Below the pieces are notes generated by a model, which did not search any database, had not been told where the DNA came from, and was given only the letters and a program-made list of their open reading frames with translations. From positions 4,128,113-4,166,645 of the forward strand of contig CP070643.1 of assembly GCA_020354125.1 (NCBI GenBank): DNA of 38,533 bases, read 5' to 3'. Origin of the DNA: Betaproteobacteria bacterium. Lineage in GTDB: Bacteria; Pseudomonadota; Gammaproteobacteria; Burkholderiales; Eutrophovitaceae. The position numbers were made by a program, and so were the translations under genes. This document shows, one piece after another, positions 1 through 7,854 of this stretch. Numbering within the stretch: the stretch's first letter is position 1; each line of letters begins with the position of its first letter.

Positions 1-136
1 GATGTCGGTCGCTTGCATGCGGGATCGGAGATCGTGACTGCGACAGCTCCGACTCAGTGTGCCCCATGGTTTAGCAACGGTGCACGCTCACGACCGTCGT
101 CAGCAATGAGTCGACGGGAAACGCCGGTGGGGTACC

Positions 137-937
137 TCAGTTCTTCTGCCAGAACACGCCGGAGAAATCCTGGTACATGACTTCCGTGATGGCCATTTTT
201 TCCCGGAAGTCGAGTAGGGCCTGCCGCGCTCCGTCGAGCAGCCAGTCATCGAGGATCAGGTAGCCCCCGGGCTCGAGCTTGTGATAGAGCTGATCCAGGA
301 CCGTCATGGTCGACCCGTACATGTCCCCGTCGAGCCGCAGGAGCGCTAGTTTTTCTATCCCGGCATCCCCTAGGGATTCCTCGAAAAAACCTTTGATGAA
401 CCGAACATTATCTGCCAGCAGGTCGAACCGAGCGAAATTGTCCTTGACCTCTTCGAGGCTCACCGCGAGGTCCTTCTTGGCATGGTGGGTATCACCCCGG
501 TCCTGGGGCCATTTCTCCTCGTCTGGCGGCGGCAGGCCGGCAAAGGAGTCGGCCACCAGCACTGTCTTGTCCCGGTTCCCCAAGGCTTTCAGGATGCCAG
601 CCAGGTAGATCGTCGCCCCACCCCGCCAGACGCCTGTCTCGATCAGGTCGCCAGGGACATCCCTATGAAGGATATCCTCGGTACAGAAACGCAGGGTGTC
701 GAGCTTGCGGGAGCCCAGCATCGATACCCGTTGCTCCATGATCTGTGTTTTCAGGGTTTCCAGGTAGAGATCGGCCGGGCTGCCGGTGGCAAAGGTGTAT
801 TCACCCCATTCCATAATTCCGTGTTTCTCGGCATAGTGAGCGATCTTGCGAAGCTTGTTCCTCTCGTATCGCACCTGCCGTAATCTCTTTTGCAGTCTTT
901 TGAGCACGAACGGGAGCCACTCCCTAGGCGGTTTCAA
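137..937 (-). CDS. TylF/MycF-family SAM-dependent O-methyltransferase
   Basis: This is a macrocin-O-methyltransferase-like (TylF) enzyme of 266 residues, close to the usual family length of about 250. Members move a methyl group from SAM to a sugar hydroxyl in a Mg2+-dependent reaction. Visible motifs are the SAM-binding ETGVWRGG at 100-107, DSFAGLPPP at 130-138, and the acidic metal/catalytic segments RLDGDMY at 201-207 and LILDDW at 227-232. The N-terminal 40 residues are basic and probably helical. The first codon is TTG, directly after an in-frame TGA and without a clear Shine-Dalgarno sequence, so translation may begin further in; the Met at codon 42 is the first ATG. No sugar or antibiotic pathway genes are visible nearby, so the substrate is unknown. 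The family assignment is firm; the biological role is not. Confidence 0.88.
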   Translation of the reverse strand: MKPPREWLPFVLKRLQKRLRQVRYERNKLRKIAHYAEKHGIMEWGEYTFATGSPADLYLETLKTQIMEQRVSMLGSRKLDTLRFCTEDILHRDVPGDLIETGVWRGGATIYLAGILKALGNRDKTVLVADSFAGLPPPDEEKWPQDRGDTHHAKKDLAVSLEEVKDNFARFDLLADNVRFIKGFFEESLGDAGIEKLALLRLDGDMYGSTMTVLDQLYHKLEPGGYLILDDWLLDGARQALLDFREKMAITEVMYQDFSGVFWQKN

Positions 938-1651
938 TCAGTCAGGTTCTGCCACGGAATCTATCCCATAATTCTGTTGCTGTGCATCGTCAACTTGGAC
1001 GCCTGAAGCAACTTGGAGCATTGTCAACCGAGGCGCGGAACACGCGAATGCAGTTCCCGAACCGCCAAACGCACGGTCCCCGGGAAGAATCCAGTCACGG
1101 CAGCAAGCGCCAACAAATGAAAAACGTGGTCTGAGCTGACCTGGATATTTCGCACACAATAATTAAATACCACATTCATCGTCCAGTTCAAACTACATCG
1201 GAGATTGATAGCTCGACGTCTGGAAATCAGTGACGCGGATAGGAGGTGGGGTCGCCAACTATTCGCCTCGTAACTGTGACCATTGGCATTGCCAGCACCT
1301 CCGCACCCAGACAGCCTGTCTGCAAATTCAGTAGCAAATCAAAAAAAGCGGTGTAAAAAAGGGCGGGGTGTCAGCATTCACCTACGCCACGCGTATTAGG
1401 GGCCGAAAGGTGTGAATTCCTACCCGCGAGCGAGCGCTCTGTGGAATAATCCTTCCATGCAAATTCGCAGTTACCGCACCGTTCCTTTCATCCGCTGGCG
1501 CAAGCCCGTTATCTAGCCGTGTAAACGCCCGAACTCGGGCATACCATTGAGGCCCACGCTCGGCCTACCAATAAAAAAGCGGGTATTCAAGCGGGTATTA
1601 GCCCGACTACGCTCGAGTATTAATCAATATAGACAGACAGTTCAAGCGAAT
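938..1651. other. Intergenic leader upstream of trpG
   Basis: About 700 bp without a convincing gene. Near trpG it holds a possible 19-codon reading frame at 1457-1516 with one Trp codon (IRWRK). This is followed by alternating GCCCG and CGGGC segments that could form competing hairpins: GCCCG/CGGGC at 1527-1540, GGCC/GGCC around 1551-1564, and CGGG/CCCG around 1591-1604. A direct repeat GCGGGTATT occurs at about 1578 and 1590. I see no classical terminator with a T-tract. It may be a regulatory leader for the trp genes, but this is speculative. The first half (938-1380) shows nothing I can identify. Confidence 0.4.
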
Positions 1652-2218
1652 ATGTTGCTGATGATCGATAACTACGATTCGTTCACCTATAACCTCGTGC
1701 AGTATCTCGGCGAGCTGGGCGAGGACGTGCAGGTGTTTCGCAATGACGAGATTACGCTCGACGAGATCGAATCGCTGCAGCCGCAACGCATTGTCGTCTC
1801 ACCCGGGCCGTGCACGCCCAACGAAGCGGGCGTGTCAGTGGCGCTGATCGAAGCGTTTGCCGAACGTGTGCCAATACTCGGTGTGTGCCTTGGCCACCAA
1901 TGTATCGGGCAAGCGTTCGGCGGCAAGATCGTTCACGCCAAGACGCTGATGCACGGCAAAACATCACCGATTCATCACTGCGCGACCGGTGTCTTCTACA
2001 GTCTGCCCGATCCGTTTACTGCAACCCGTTATCATTCACTGGTCATCGAGAAAGACAGCTTGCCCGGGACTCTCGAGATTACGGCGTGGACCGACGACGG
2101 CGAGATCATGGGAGTTCGCCACAAGACCCTGCCGGTCGAAGGCGTGCAGTTTCACCCAGAGTCGATACTGAGTGAACACGGGCATGCCTTGCTGAAGAAC
2201 TTCCTGAACGAGGAATGA
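1652..2218 (+). CDS. trpG: Anthranilate synthase glutamine amidotransferase subunit (component II)
   Basis: TrpG hydrolyses glutamine and channels ammonia to TrpE for anthranilate synthesis, the first step of tryptophan biosynthesis. It may also serve 4-amino-4-deoxychorismate synthesis as PabA. The 188-residue product opens with the hallmark [16 protein letters not shown] and contains the class I GATase features: [11 protein letters not shown], the nucleophile motif [15 protein letters not shown] and the catalytic VQFHPES near the C-terminus. The frame is open upstream to an ATG at 1547, but homology begins only at [10 protein letters not shown], so I start at 1652 (ATG; 1661 is also possible). 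It is followed at once by trpD (GAGGA, then a stop/start overlap region), so the two are translationally coupled. TrpE is not in the window, as in other gammaproteobacteria where trpE lies apart from trpGDC. Confidence 0.95.
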   Translation: MLLMIDNYDSFTYNLVQYLGELGEDVQVFRNDEITLDEIESLQPQRIVVSPGPCTPNEAGVSVALIEAFAERVPILGVCLGHQCIGQAFGGKIVHAKTLMHGKTSPIHHCATGVFYSLPDPFTATRYHSLVIEKDSLPGTLEITAWTDDGEIMGVRHKTLPVEGVQFHPESILSEHGHALLKNFLNEE

Positions 2219-2220
2219 AC

Positions 2221-3246
2221 ATGACACCACAGGAGGCGCTGGCGCGCGTCATTGAACATCGCGAGATCTTTCACGAGGAAATGCTCGACGTGATGCGCCA
2301 GATCATGCGCGGTGAGGTCTCGCCGGTCATGATCGCTGCGATTATTGTCGGCCTGCGGGTCAAGAAGGAAACCATCGGAGAAATTGCTGCGGCGGCGCAG
2401 GTCATGCGTGACTTCTCCACCAAGGTACCGGTGACAGACAGAACCGCGCTGGTTGACACCTGCGGCACCGGCGGTGATAGCGCACACACATTCAATATCT
2501 CGACTGCGGCGGCGTTCGTCGCCGCTGCGGCGGGTGCGCGTGTGGCCAAGCACGGCGGACGGTCCGTATCGAGCACATCTGGCAGCGCCGACGTTCTCGA
2601 AGCTCTGGGCGCCAATCTTGCCGTCACACCGGAACAGGTCGCGCAGTGTATCGATAGCGTCGGTGTCGGCTTCATGTTCGCGCCGAGCCACCACTCGGCG
2701 ATGAAACATGCCGCGCCAGTGCGGCGCGAACTCGGCGTACGCACGATCTTCAATATTCTCGGGCCGCTCACCAATCCGGCGGGTGCCCCCAACCAGGTGA
2801 TGGGGGTGTTTCACGCCGACCTGGTTGGGATTCAGGCGCGCGTGCTGCAGCGTCTTGGCAGCGATCACGTGATGGTGGTTCACGGCGAGGACGGGCTCGA
2901 TGAGATATCGCCTGCCGGCGAGACGTATGTTGGCGAACTGAGGAATGATGAAGTCTCCGAATACAAGATCCATCCGCGGCGGTTCGGTATGAAGCAAGCT
3001 GATTTAGCGATGATTAGGGTTGACGACCCCACGGCGGCAAAACAAATGCTGCTCGAATCACTGGAAGGCGTTCATCCAGTGGCGCGCGACGTGGTGGCAT
3101 TGAATGCCGGCGCAGCGATTTACACCGCTGGCCTCACGGACAGTCACGAAGCGGGCGTGCGTAAGGCGCTAGAGGTGATTGCAAGTGGCGCAGCGCGGGC
3201 CAAGCTCGACGAGTTTGTGCAGTTTACCAATCGATTAAGCGCGTAA
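2221..3246 (+). CDS. trpD: Anthranilate phosphoribosyltransferase
   Basis: TrpD joins anthranilate to PRPP, giving phosphoribosyl-anthranilate, the second committed step of tryptophan synthesis in the cytosol. The sequence shows the PRPP-binding glycine loop [14 protein letters not shown], the [21 protein letters not shown] region, and the later GPLTNPAG segment. It has full length for the family (about 341 residues). Two ATG codons are possible: 2215, which overlaps the trpG stop but sits flush against the GAGGA sequence, and 2221, which has that GAGGA six bases upstream. The spacing favours 2221. The stop codon at 3244-3246 abuts the left end of a terminal-repeat-like sequence, so the normal trpD-trpC junction has been split by about 500 bp carrying another gene. 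Confidence 0.95.
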   Translation: MTPQEALARVIEHREIFHEEMLDVMRQIMRGEVSPVMIAAIIVGLRVKKETIGEIAAAAQVMRDFSTKVPVTDRTALVDTCGTGGDSAHTFNISTAAAFVAAAAGARVAKHGGRSVSSTSGSADVLEALGANLAVTPEQVAQCIDSVGVGFMFAPSHHSAMKHAAPVRRELGVRTIFNILGPLTNPAGAPNQVMGVFHADLVGIQARVLQRLGSDHVMVVHGEDGLDEISPAGETYVGELRNDEVSEYKIHPRRFGMKQADLAMIRVDDPTAAKQMLLESLEGVHPVARDVVALNAGAAIYTAGLTDSHEAGVRKALEVIASGAARAKLDEFVQFTNRLSA

Positions 3247-3277
3247 CACTCTCACCCCTGAGGACGCAGAGGAGCGC
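3247..3277 (+). repeat. Terminal-type repeat, copy A
   Basis: Left copy of the CTCTCACC..GACGCAGAGG repeat, beginning one base after the trpD stop. Its inner end, GCAGAGGAG, lies three bases before the ATG of the GxxExxY gene and so doubles as a Shine-Dalgarno sequence. Confidence 0.75.
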
Positions 3278-3655
3278 ATGAGTGAAAACGAAATCGGTGA
3301 AAAACTGTTGGGTTGTGCGTTCCGTGTTCACTCAGCTCTCGGTCCAGGATTGCTCGAAAGCGCTCACGAAGCCTGCCTGTCGCACGAGTTAGGTAAAGCC
3401 GGCCTCGACGCCGCGCGGCAGATGCCATTTCCGATCAACTATGATGGTGTCGAGCTGGACGCCGGATGCCGTATAGACCTATTGATCGAGGACATTGTCA
3501 TCGTTGAAGTGAAAGCAGTCGAGAAATTGCTACCAGTCCACACGGCGCAGCTGCTAAGTTATCTCAAGCTGAGTAATCGTAAGCTTGGATATCTACTGAA
3601 CTTCAATACCGCCCAGCTGCGCAGCGGGATCAAGAGAGTCGTCAACGGGCTCTAA
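3278..3655 (+). CDS. GxxExxY family protein (PD-(D/E)XK nuclease-like, PDDEXK_3)
   Basis: A 125-residue cytosolic protein of the GxxExxY family (Pfam PDDEXK_3), whose function is not established. The signature region GPGLLESAHEACL lies at 22-34; the usual Tyr of GxxExxY is His30 here. The putative nuclease core is visible: Asp67 in GCRIDLLI and Glu77-Val-Lys79 in IVEVKA, followed by the conserved AQLLSYLK at 90-97 and GIKRVVNGL at the C-terminus. The length is typical for the family. The ATG follows AGAGGAG supplied by the repeat. It sits in the middle of the trp cluster yet has no known link to tryptophan synthesis, and it is flanked on both sides by inverted repeats, so it is best seen as cargo of a small inserted element. 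Family assignment is strong; whether it cleaves nucleic acid is unknown. Confidence 0.9.
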   Translation: MSENEIGEKLLGCAFRVHSALGPGLLESAHEACLSHELGKAGLDAARQMPFPINYDGVELDAGCRIDLLIEDIVIVEVKAVEKLLPVHTAQLLSYLKLSNRKLGYLLNFNTAQLRSGIKRVVNGL

Positions 3656-3680
3656 TGCAATAAATTCAGGACTCTCAGTT

Positions 3681-3723
3681 TTTCTCTGCGTTCTCTGCGT
3701 CCATTGCGGTGAGAGAGTTTTTT
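3681..3723 (-). repeat. Terminal-type repeat, copy B
   Basis: Right, inverted partner of copy A. On the minus strand it reads CTCTCACCGC, then GGACGCAGAG and a second AACGCAGAG. It ends about 20 bp before the trpC start. Confidence 0.75.
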
Positions 3724-3745
3724 AGATCGGGGTAAGAGTCTCTTA

Positions 3746-4534
3746 ATGTCAGACATCCTTGAAAAGATACTTGCGGTCAAGCGCGACGAAGTCGCGACTG
3801 CGATGCGTGCCAAACCGTTGTCTGCGCTTCGTGCCGACGCAGAAAGTGCGCCGGCGCCGCGTGATTTTCTCGGAGCAATGCAAGCCAAAAATGCACAAAG
3901 GCAGGCGGCAGTCATTGCCGAAGTGAAGAAAGCCAGCCCCAGCAAGGGCGTGTTGCGCGAAAACTTTGACCCGGCGCAGATCGCCAGATCGTACGCAACA
4001 CATGGTGCTGCCTGTCTATCAGTATTAACCGACGTGCAGTTCTTCAAGGGGCATGGCGATTATTTGAAACAAGCACGCGACGCCAGTGGTTTGCCCGTAT
4101 TGCGTAAGGATTTCATGGTCGACCCGTACCAGATCTACGAGGCGCGCGCGATGGGCGCTGATTGCATCTTGCTCATCGTTGCAGCACTCGATGACAAACG
4201 CATGTCAGAATTGGAAGCGATCGCGCATTCACTCGGTATGGCGGTGCTGGTCGAAGTGCACGACGAAGCAGAACTGGAACGCGCGCTGCGTTTGCAGACA
4301 CCACTGCTGGGAATCAACAATCGGAACCTGCGCACTTTCGAAACCCGGCTCGAAACCACGCTCGGCCTGTTGCCGCAAATCCCACCCGAAAAACTGGTCG
4401 TAACCGAGAGTGGCATCGTATCGCGTGCCGATGTCGAGCGCATGCGCGCGGCAAACGTGAACGCGTTTCTCGTCGGTGAAGCCTTCATGCGCGCCGACGA
4501 TCCAGGAATTGCCCTCGCCGAGCTTTTCGGTTGA
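3746..4534 (+). CDS. trpC: Indole-3-glycerol phosphate synthase
   Basis: TrpC closes the ring of carboxyphenylamino-deoxyribulose phosphate, giving indole-3-glycerol phosphate. The 262-residue product is a single-domain (beta/alpha)8 enzyme, not the TrpC-TrpF fusion found in enterics. Visible motifs are the N-terminal [13 protein letters not shown], the substrate-binding [14 protein letters not shown] (catalytic Lys), [12 protein letters not shown], the [11 protein letters not shown] loop and the phosphate-binding VTESGI and AFLVGEAFM near the end. The start at 3746 has only a weak upstream GGGGTAAG. The inserted GxxExxY element separates it from trpD, so coupling to trpGD translation has been lost, although read-through transcription remains possible. 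Confidence 0.95.
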   Translation: MSDILEKILAVKRDEVATAMRAKPLSALRADAESAPAPRDFLGAMQAKNAQRQAAVIAEVKKASPSKGVLRENFDPAQIARSYATHGAACLSVLTDVQFFKGHGDYLKQARDASGLPVLRKDFMVDPYQIYEARAMGADCILLIVAALDDKRMSELEAIAHSLGMAVLVEVHDEAELERALRLQTPLLGINNRNLRTFETRLETTLGLLPQIPPEKLVVTESGIVSRADVERMRAANVNAFLVGEAFMRADDPGIALAELFG

Positions 4535-4550
4535 GCGCTGATTGAAGATT

Positions 4551-4596
4551 AAAAACGCTTTCATCGCAAAGTACGCAGAGCGCGCGGAGAAAAGCG
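4551..4596 (+). repeat. Terminal-type repeat, copy C
   Basis: Reads AAACGCTTTCATCGC, then GTACGCAGAG, CGCGCGGAG and AAAAG. It follows the same layout as the other copies, with several substitutions. Confidence 0.6.
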
Positions 4597-4725
4597 CTGC
4601 TAATGCGACATTGGAGTAAGTGTTCCCTGATGGGTGTTACCGGAAGCTCTCTCAGTTCACGAGCCTTCTCTCGTCAACTGCGTTCACGGTAACGGGGCGC
4701 GAATTAAAAGTTGTTTTTGCAGTTC

Positions 4726-4770
4726 TTTTTTCCTCAGCGTTCTCCGCGACCTCAGCGGTGAGAGCGTTTC
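4726..4770 (-). repeat. Terminal-type repeat, copy D
   Basis: On the minus strand it reads AAACGCTCTCACCGCTGAGG, then TCGCGGAGAACGCTGAGG and an A-run. Its first 24 core bases match copy A at all but about three positions. Confidence 0.7.
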
Positions 4771-4849
4771 CTCGCGGAAGCACCCAGTCTAAGAGCCAGG
4801 TTTAATAATTCCGATTAAGCCGTTGTCAAAAATAGAGAAATCCGTGTTC

Positions 4850-4870
4850 TGTGGATAACTCAGTGGATAA
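4850..4870 (-). promoter_or_regulatory. Pair of DnaA-box-like sites
   Basis: The complement of 4850-4858 is the exact consensus DnaA box TTATCCACA; the complement of 4862-4870 is TTATCCACT, one mismatch. The two sit 12 bp apart in the same orientation, about 210 bp upstream of the porin start. There is no dnaA, dnaN or AT-rich unwinding region nearby. The sequence match is seen; DnaA binding is inferred. Confidence 0.3.
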
Positions 4871-5078
4871 CGTGCTCGGGCGTGGCGTTTCTGCAACAAA
4901 ATGGCCGTAAGCCCATGTCTGGAGGCCAAAAAGCTTGCTTTGGGCTGTTGCGCCTTGGCACAATCAGCGTCGACTTCTTCTTTCCCGGGAGAGGTTTGGA
5001 AAAAGGGGTGGGGCGGCAACGCCTCAATGGGGGTTCGCTCTCCGCGTTCCTCCGGCTTAAGCAAACAAAGGAGATAGC

Positions 5079-6368
5079 ATGAAGAAGAGTCTCATAGTAC
5101 TGGCCACAGCTGGTGCGTTCGCGGTTCCCTCCGCGGCGATGGCTGTTGACGTCAGTTTCGGCGGCGAGTTCGACCTCGCTTTCGAAATTGCCGACAACGG
5201 CAAGGAAAGCTGGAACCAGATGAATAACACCCACTCGCGTTTCTGGTGGGACATGGTCGATGATCTGGGTACCGGTCTGCAGGTCAAGGGTCACCTGGAA
5301 CTGGACGTTGGTGCTGTTGCCTACCATGGCGGTAACACGGCCAACAACCCCGGTACCAGCGCCTGTTTGACAGCTGCCTGTAACCCGGCTCAAGGTGAAG
5401 TCGTTACGGTGCAGAACGGTGTCAACAACCGTAACAGTTACATCGGTCTGGCCGGCGAGAGCTGGGGTGAAGTCCGCTTCGGCACGCAGGAAAACATCCA
5501 TGAAGCCACAGGCTATGCAGTTGACCCGTTCCACGGCGCAGCCGGCCCTGGCGGTAACATTGTCAACGGCATGGGTCAGTCGGGTATCGCTGGTGCCAGC
5601 CAGGTGTTTAACGGTGCCAACATCGGTGCCCGCCGTACCGATTCGACCATCACCTACATCTCGCCGAACTGGGGTGGTTTCACCTTCCAGGTTGACTACG
5701 CCCTCGAAGGTCCGACCGGTACCGGTCGTGAAGCTGGCAGCAAGGCGTGGACCGAGCTGTACTACGGTGCGCGTTTTGACGGTCAGCTGACCAACGGTGG
5801 CTGGCGTGTCTATGCCGCCGGTGCTGACATCAGCAACGGCGACCTGAGCGGATCAGCCGGTGGCTGTTTCGGCGACGGCCCGAGCTGTGGCGCGGGTAGC
5901 GACACCAGCGATGGTGGCTACCGTGTTGGTGGTGGTCTGACCTGGGGTAACTTCGGTGTCGACTTCATCTTCGAGACCAATGAGTGGGATTCCGCATCGG
6001 CGGGTGGCGCGAAAGTTGAGCGCGACGGCTGGTGGCTCGGTGGCTTCTGGAATGTTCCGACCGGTAAGCTGGCGATTGGCTATGTAGCCATGGACGACTA
6101 TGATCTGTCTATCGGCGGCTCCGGTGGCAAGTGTAATGCCTCGGGCGCCCTTGAAAACGGTGCTGGCACCGTGGTTACGGGCGGGTGTTCCTCGAGCATG
6201 CTTGCGCTTGGCTACTACCATACCCTGTCGGCCAACTCGAGCGTCTACGCCATCTACGCCACGATGGACAACGATCCAGCGGCAGCCAGCAACCTGCAGT
6301 CTGTTGGTGCCCAGGACTATGGCGAAGATCCGAGCGTGATCTCGCTTGGTATGTACCTGGTATTCTAA
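5079..6368 (+). CDS. Outer-membrane porin (Gram-negative porin family)
   Basis: A 429-residue general-diffusion-type porin forming a beta-barrel in the outer membrane. Residues 1-22 are a typical Sec signal peptide (MKKSLIVLATAGAF..AMA), with cleavage before VDVSFGGEFDLAF, the first strand. Further porin features are NRNSYIGLAGESWGEVRFGT near 117-136, repeated alternating aromatic/small strands, and the C-terminal strand ending ..GMYLVF with the terminal Phe needed for BAM recognition. The start has a strong AAGGAG five bases upstream. Unusually for a porin there are six cysteines in three close pairs (96/101, 263/270, 352/370), each in a Gly/Ser/Asn-rich stretch that should be an external loop. 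It is transcribed alone and ends at a strong terminator. The specific solute is unknown. Confidence 0.9.
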   Translation: MKKSLIVLATAGAFAVPSAAMAVDVSFGGEFDLAFEIADNGKESWNQMNNTHSRFWWDMVDDLGTGLQVKGHLELDVGAVAYHGGNTANNPGTSACLTAACNPAQGEVVTVQNGVNNRNSYIGLAGESWGEVRFGTQENIHEATGYAVDPFHGAAGPGGNIVNGMGQSGIAGASQVFNGANIGARRTDSTITYISPNWGGFTFQVDYALEGPTGTGREAGSKAWTELYYGARFDGQLTNGGWRVYAAGADISNGDLSGSAGGCFGDGPSCGAGSDTSDGGYRVGGGLTWGNFGVDFIFETNEWDSASAGGAKVERDGWWLGGFWNVPTGKLAIGYVAMDDYDLSIGGSGGKCNASGALENGAGTVVTGGCSSSMLALGYYHTLSANSSVYAIYATMDNDPAAASNLQSVGAQDYGEDPSVISLGMYLVF

Positions 6369-6438
6369 GGCTCACTGAGACTTAGTAAGACCTCAAGACG
6401 GAGGCCTGAACAGACACGCGTCTGAGCAGTTACTCCGG

Positions 6439-6470
6439 AAAAAGCCCGCAACTTTTGTTGCGGGCTTTTT
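6439..6470. terminator. Bidirectional rho-independent terminator
   Basis: A perfect 14-bp inverted repeat AAAAAGCCCGCAAC / GTTGCGGGCTTTTT around a TTTT loop, with T-runs on both strands. It lies between the convergent porin and MFS genes and can serve both. Confidence 0.93.
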
Positions 6471-6516
6471 CGTTTCGGCAGCTACGCAGGCGCATTCACC
6501 GGATGCGGCACGATTA

Positions 6517-7758
6517 CTACGAATCCCGGTCTTGCCCGCTTTCCTGGCGGCGAAAGTCGCGCCTTAACTTGCCGCCGATCAACAGCCCAGCCAGTACACA
6601 CGCCGCGCCAAAAATCATCGCGGTTCTCGGTGCGCCAATTATGTTGGCGAGGTTGCCGCCAGCCAGTGCGCCGAACGGGATCATGCCGAGAAAGGACATG
6701 GTATAGAAGCTCACCACGCGGCCGCGTTTGTCATCATCGACTACTGACTGCAGGATCATGTTGGTGCCGGCGGCGGTGACAATGATGCCGAATCCGAGGA
6801 CTACCATTAGTCCGAAGGTCAGCCACAGCCAGGGTGACAAGCCGACTGCCAGCAGCGCCCCACCGGCGAGCATGCTGCTGAACACCAGGCGCCGTTGCAA
6901 ACGCTCGACGCTACCGCGGCTGGCAAGATAAGTCGTGCCCAGGACCGCGCCGAAGCCGGCAAAGCCGACCAGAAATCCGAGCGTCTCCGAACCGCCGCCG
7001 AACACATCGCGCGCAAACACCGGCATCAGCACGATATACGAGGAACCAAAGAACGCGATGCAGGCGATCAATGCCAGTAATTCACGAATCTGGTGTTGGT
7101 GCCAGGCGTAGTCCGCGGCATCCCTGAGCGAACGTAGGAAGCCGGTGATTGCTACGTCGTGCGGCGGCCGGACGCGCGGCAGGGTCCAGGCGACCCACAC
7201 CACGCCCAGATAACTCAGTGCGTTGAACAGAAAACAATATCCCTCCTGCACATAAATCAGCACCACACCGGCGATCGAAGGGCCGATCAGGCGGCCGCTG
7301 TTCATCAGGAACGAGTTCAGCGCGATGGCGTTGGGCAGGTCGCTGCGATCATCGACCATAGTGACAAACAGCGAATGGCGCACCGGCGTATCGAGACCGG
7401 CGACGATGCCAAACATCAGTGCCATCGCCACCAGATGCCAGGTCTCGAAGGCATTCGACAGTACCAGCACGGCCAGCAGCAAAGCCTGCAATGAGGCAAA
7501 ACTCTGCGTCGCGACCAGCAGCTTGCGCCGATCGAGTCGGTCGGCGAGCACGCCTGAGAATGGAGCGATGAACAGTATCGGCGCTTGATTGGCGAACGCC
7601 ACCAGCCCCAACATTGCTGCTGAGCCGGTGGTGCGATAGACCAGCCACTGCAGGGCAATCTGCTGCATCCAGTGGCCGAGGATGGACACCGCCTGACAGA
7701 AGAAGAATCTGCGAAACAGTGGGTACTCGAGAGCGCGAAAGGTGCGAATAACAGCCAA
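6517..7758 (-). CDS. MFS transporter, EntS/MFS_3-type exporter
   Basis: A 413-residue inner-membrane transporter of the major facilitator superfamily, with about twelve hydrophobic segments. The opening FRALEYPLFRRFFFCQ, followed by WMQQIALQWLVYRTTGS and the loop motif GVLADRLDRRKLL near residues 70-85, is typical of the MFS_3 group that includes the enterobactin exporter EntS and macrolide exporters. A second cytoplasmic loop with RGRVVSFYTM occurs near 345-355. The cytosolic tail LRRDFRRQESGQDRDS is charged. The only suitable start is TTG at 7758 with no clear Shine-Dalgarno; family alignment from memory supports beginning about ten residues before FRALEY. No siderophore genes are adjacent, so the substrate is unknown. 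Confidence 0.85.
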   Translation of the reverse strand: MAVIRTFRALEYPLFRRFFFCQAVSILGHWMQQIALQWLVYRTTGSAAMLGLVAFANQAPILFIAPFSGVLADRLDRRKLLVATQSFASLQALLLAVLVLSNAFETWHLVAMALMFGIVAGLDTPVRHSLFVTMVDDRSDLPNAIALNSFLMNSGRLIGPSIAGVVLIYVQEGYCFLFNALSYLGVVWVAWTLPRVRPPHDVAITGFLRSLRDAADYAWHQHQIRELLALIACIAFFGSSYIVLMPVFARDVFGGGSETLGFLVGFAGFGAVLGTTYLASRGSVERLQRRLVFSSMLAGGALLAVGLSPWLWLTFGLMVVLGFGIIVTAAGTNMILQSVVDDDKRGRVVSFYTMSFLGMIPFGALAGGNLANIIGAPRTAMIFGAACVLAGLLIGGKLRRDFRRQESGQDRDS

Positions 7759-7798
7759 GGTAGTTCAGTTTAACTGGTGAATGAATAAGGAAGGGATG

Positions 7799-7840
7799 TA
7801 AAGCGCTCACTGCGGAGGGCACGGAGGACACAGAGAACCG
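7799..7840 (+). repeat. Terminal-type repeat, single copy E
   Basis: Reads AAAGCGCTCACTGCGGAGG, then GCACGGAGGACACAGAGAAC, matching the layout of the other copies. No inverted partner is visible before the next gene at 8143. Confidence 0.6.
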
Positions 7841-7854
7841 TTGAGTGCGGATAA

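Larger units (their letters stand above)
3247..3723. mobile_element. Putative GxxExxY element bounded by inverted repeats
   Basis: A unit of about 475 bp lies between trpD and trpC. Its ends are imperfect inverted repeats. The left end reads CTCTCACC, four variable bases, then GAGGACGCAGAGG. The right end, read on the opposite strand, gives CTCTCACCGC, then GGACGCAGAGAACGCAGAG. The only gene inside is the GxxExxY gene. The same end sequence recurs at four further intergenic sites as two more inward-facing pairs and one single copy. No transposase is present, so movement would need help in trans. The inverted-repeat pairing is directly visible; mobility is inferred. Confidence 0.55.
4551..4770. 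mobile_element. Second inverted-repeat pair, probable internally deleted derivative
   Basis: About 220 bp flanked by copies C and D of the terminal-type repeat in inward orientation. The interior of roughly 130 bp has no intact gene. Near its right end, around 4700-4717, the sequence could be a worn remnant of the GIKRVV tail codons of a GxxExxY gene, but the match is short and tentative. The arrangement resembles a non-autonomous (MITE-like) derivative of the element between trpD and trpC. Confidence 0.45.
4535..5078. other. Intergenic region between trpC and porin gene
   Basis: This gap of about 540 bp holds a second inverted-repeat pair (4551-4770), two DnaA-box-like sites (4850-4870) and the porin leader with a strong AAGGAG sequence. 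A weak promoter-like pair, TTGCTT and CACAAT spaced 18 bp (4935-4964), is the best sigma-70 candidate I find for the porin. The only open frames here are short and do not resemble proteins. Confidence 0.5.

Noticed and set aside
938..1159. 73-codon minus-strand frame ending just before the TylF gene
   Set aside because: No ribosome site, no domain and unusual composition; the abutting TGA-TTG junction is not enough to call a gene.
2152..2997. Minus-strand open frame opposite trpD
   Set aside because: Antisense shadow of the trpD coding sequence with no family resemblance.
4850..4870. DnaA boxes considered as part of a replication origin
   Set aside because: Only two boxes, no AT-rich unwinding region, no dnaA/dnaN/gyrB neighbours.
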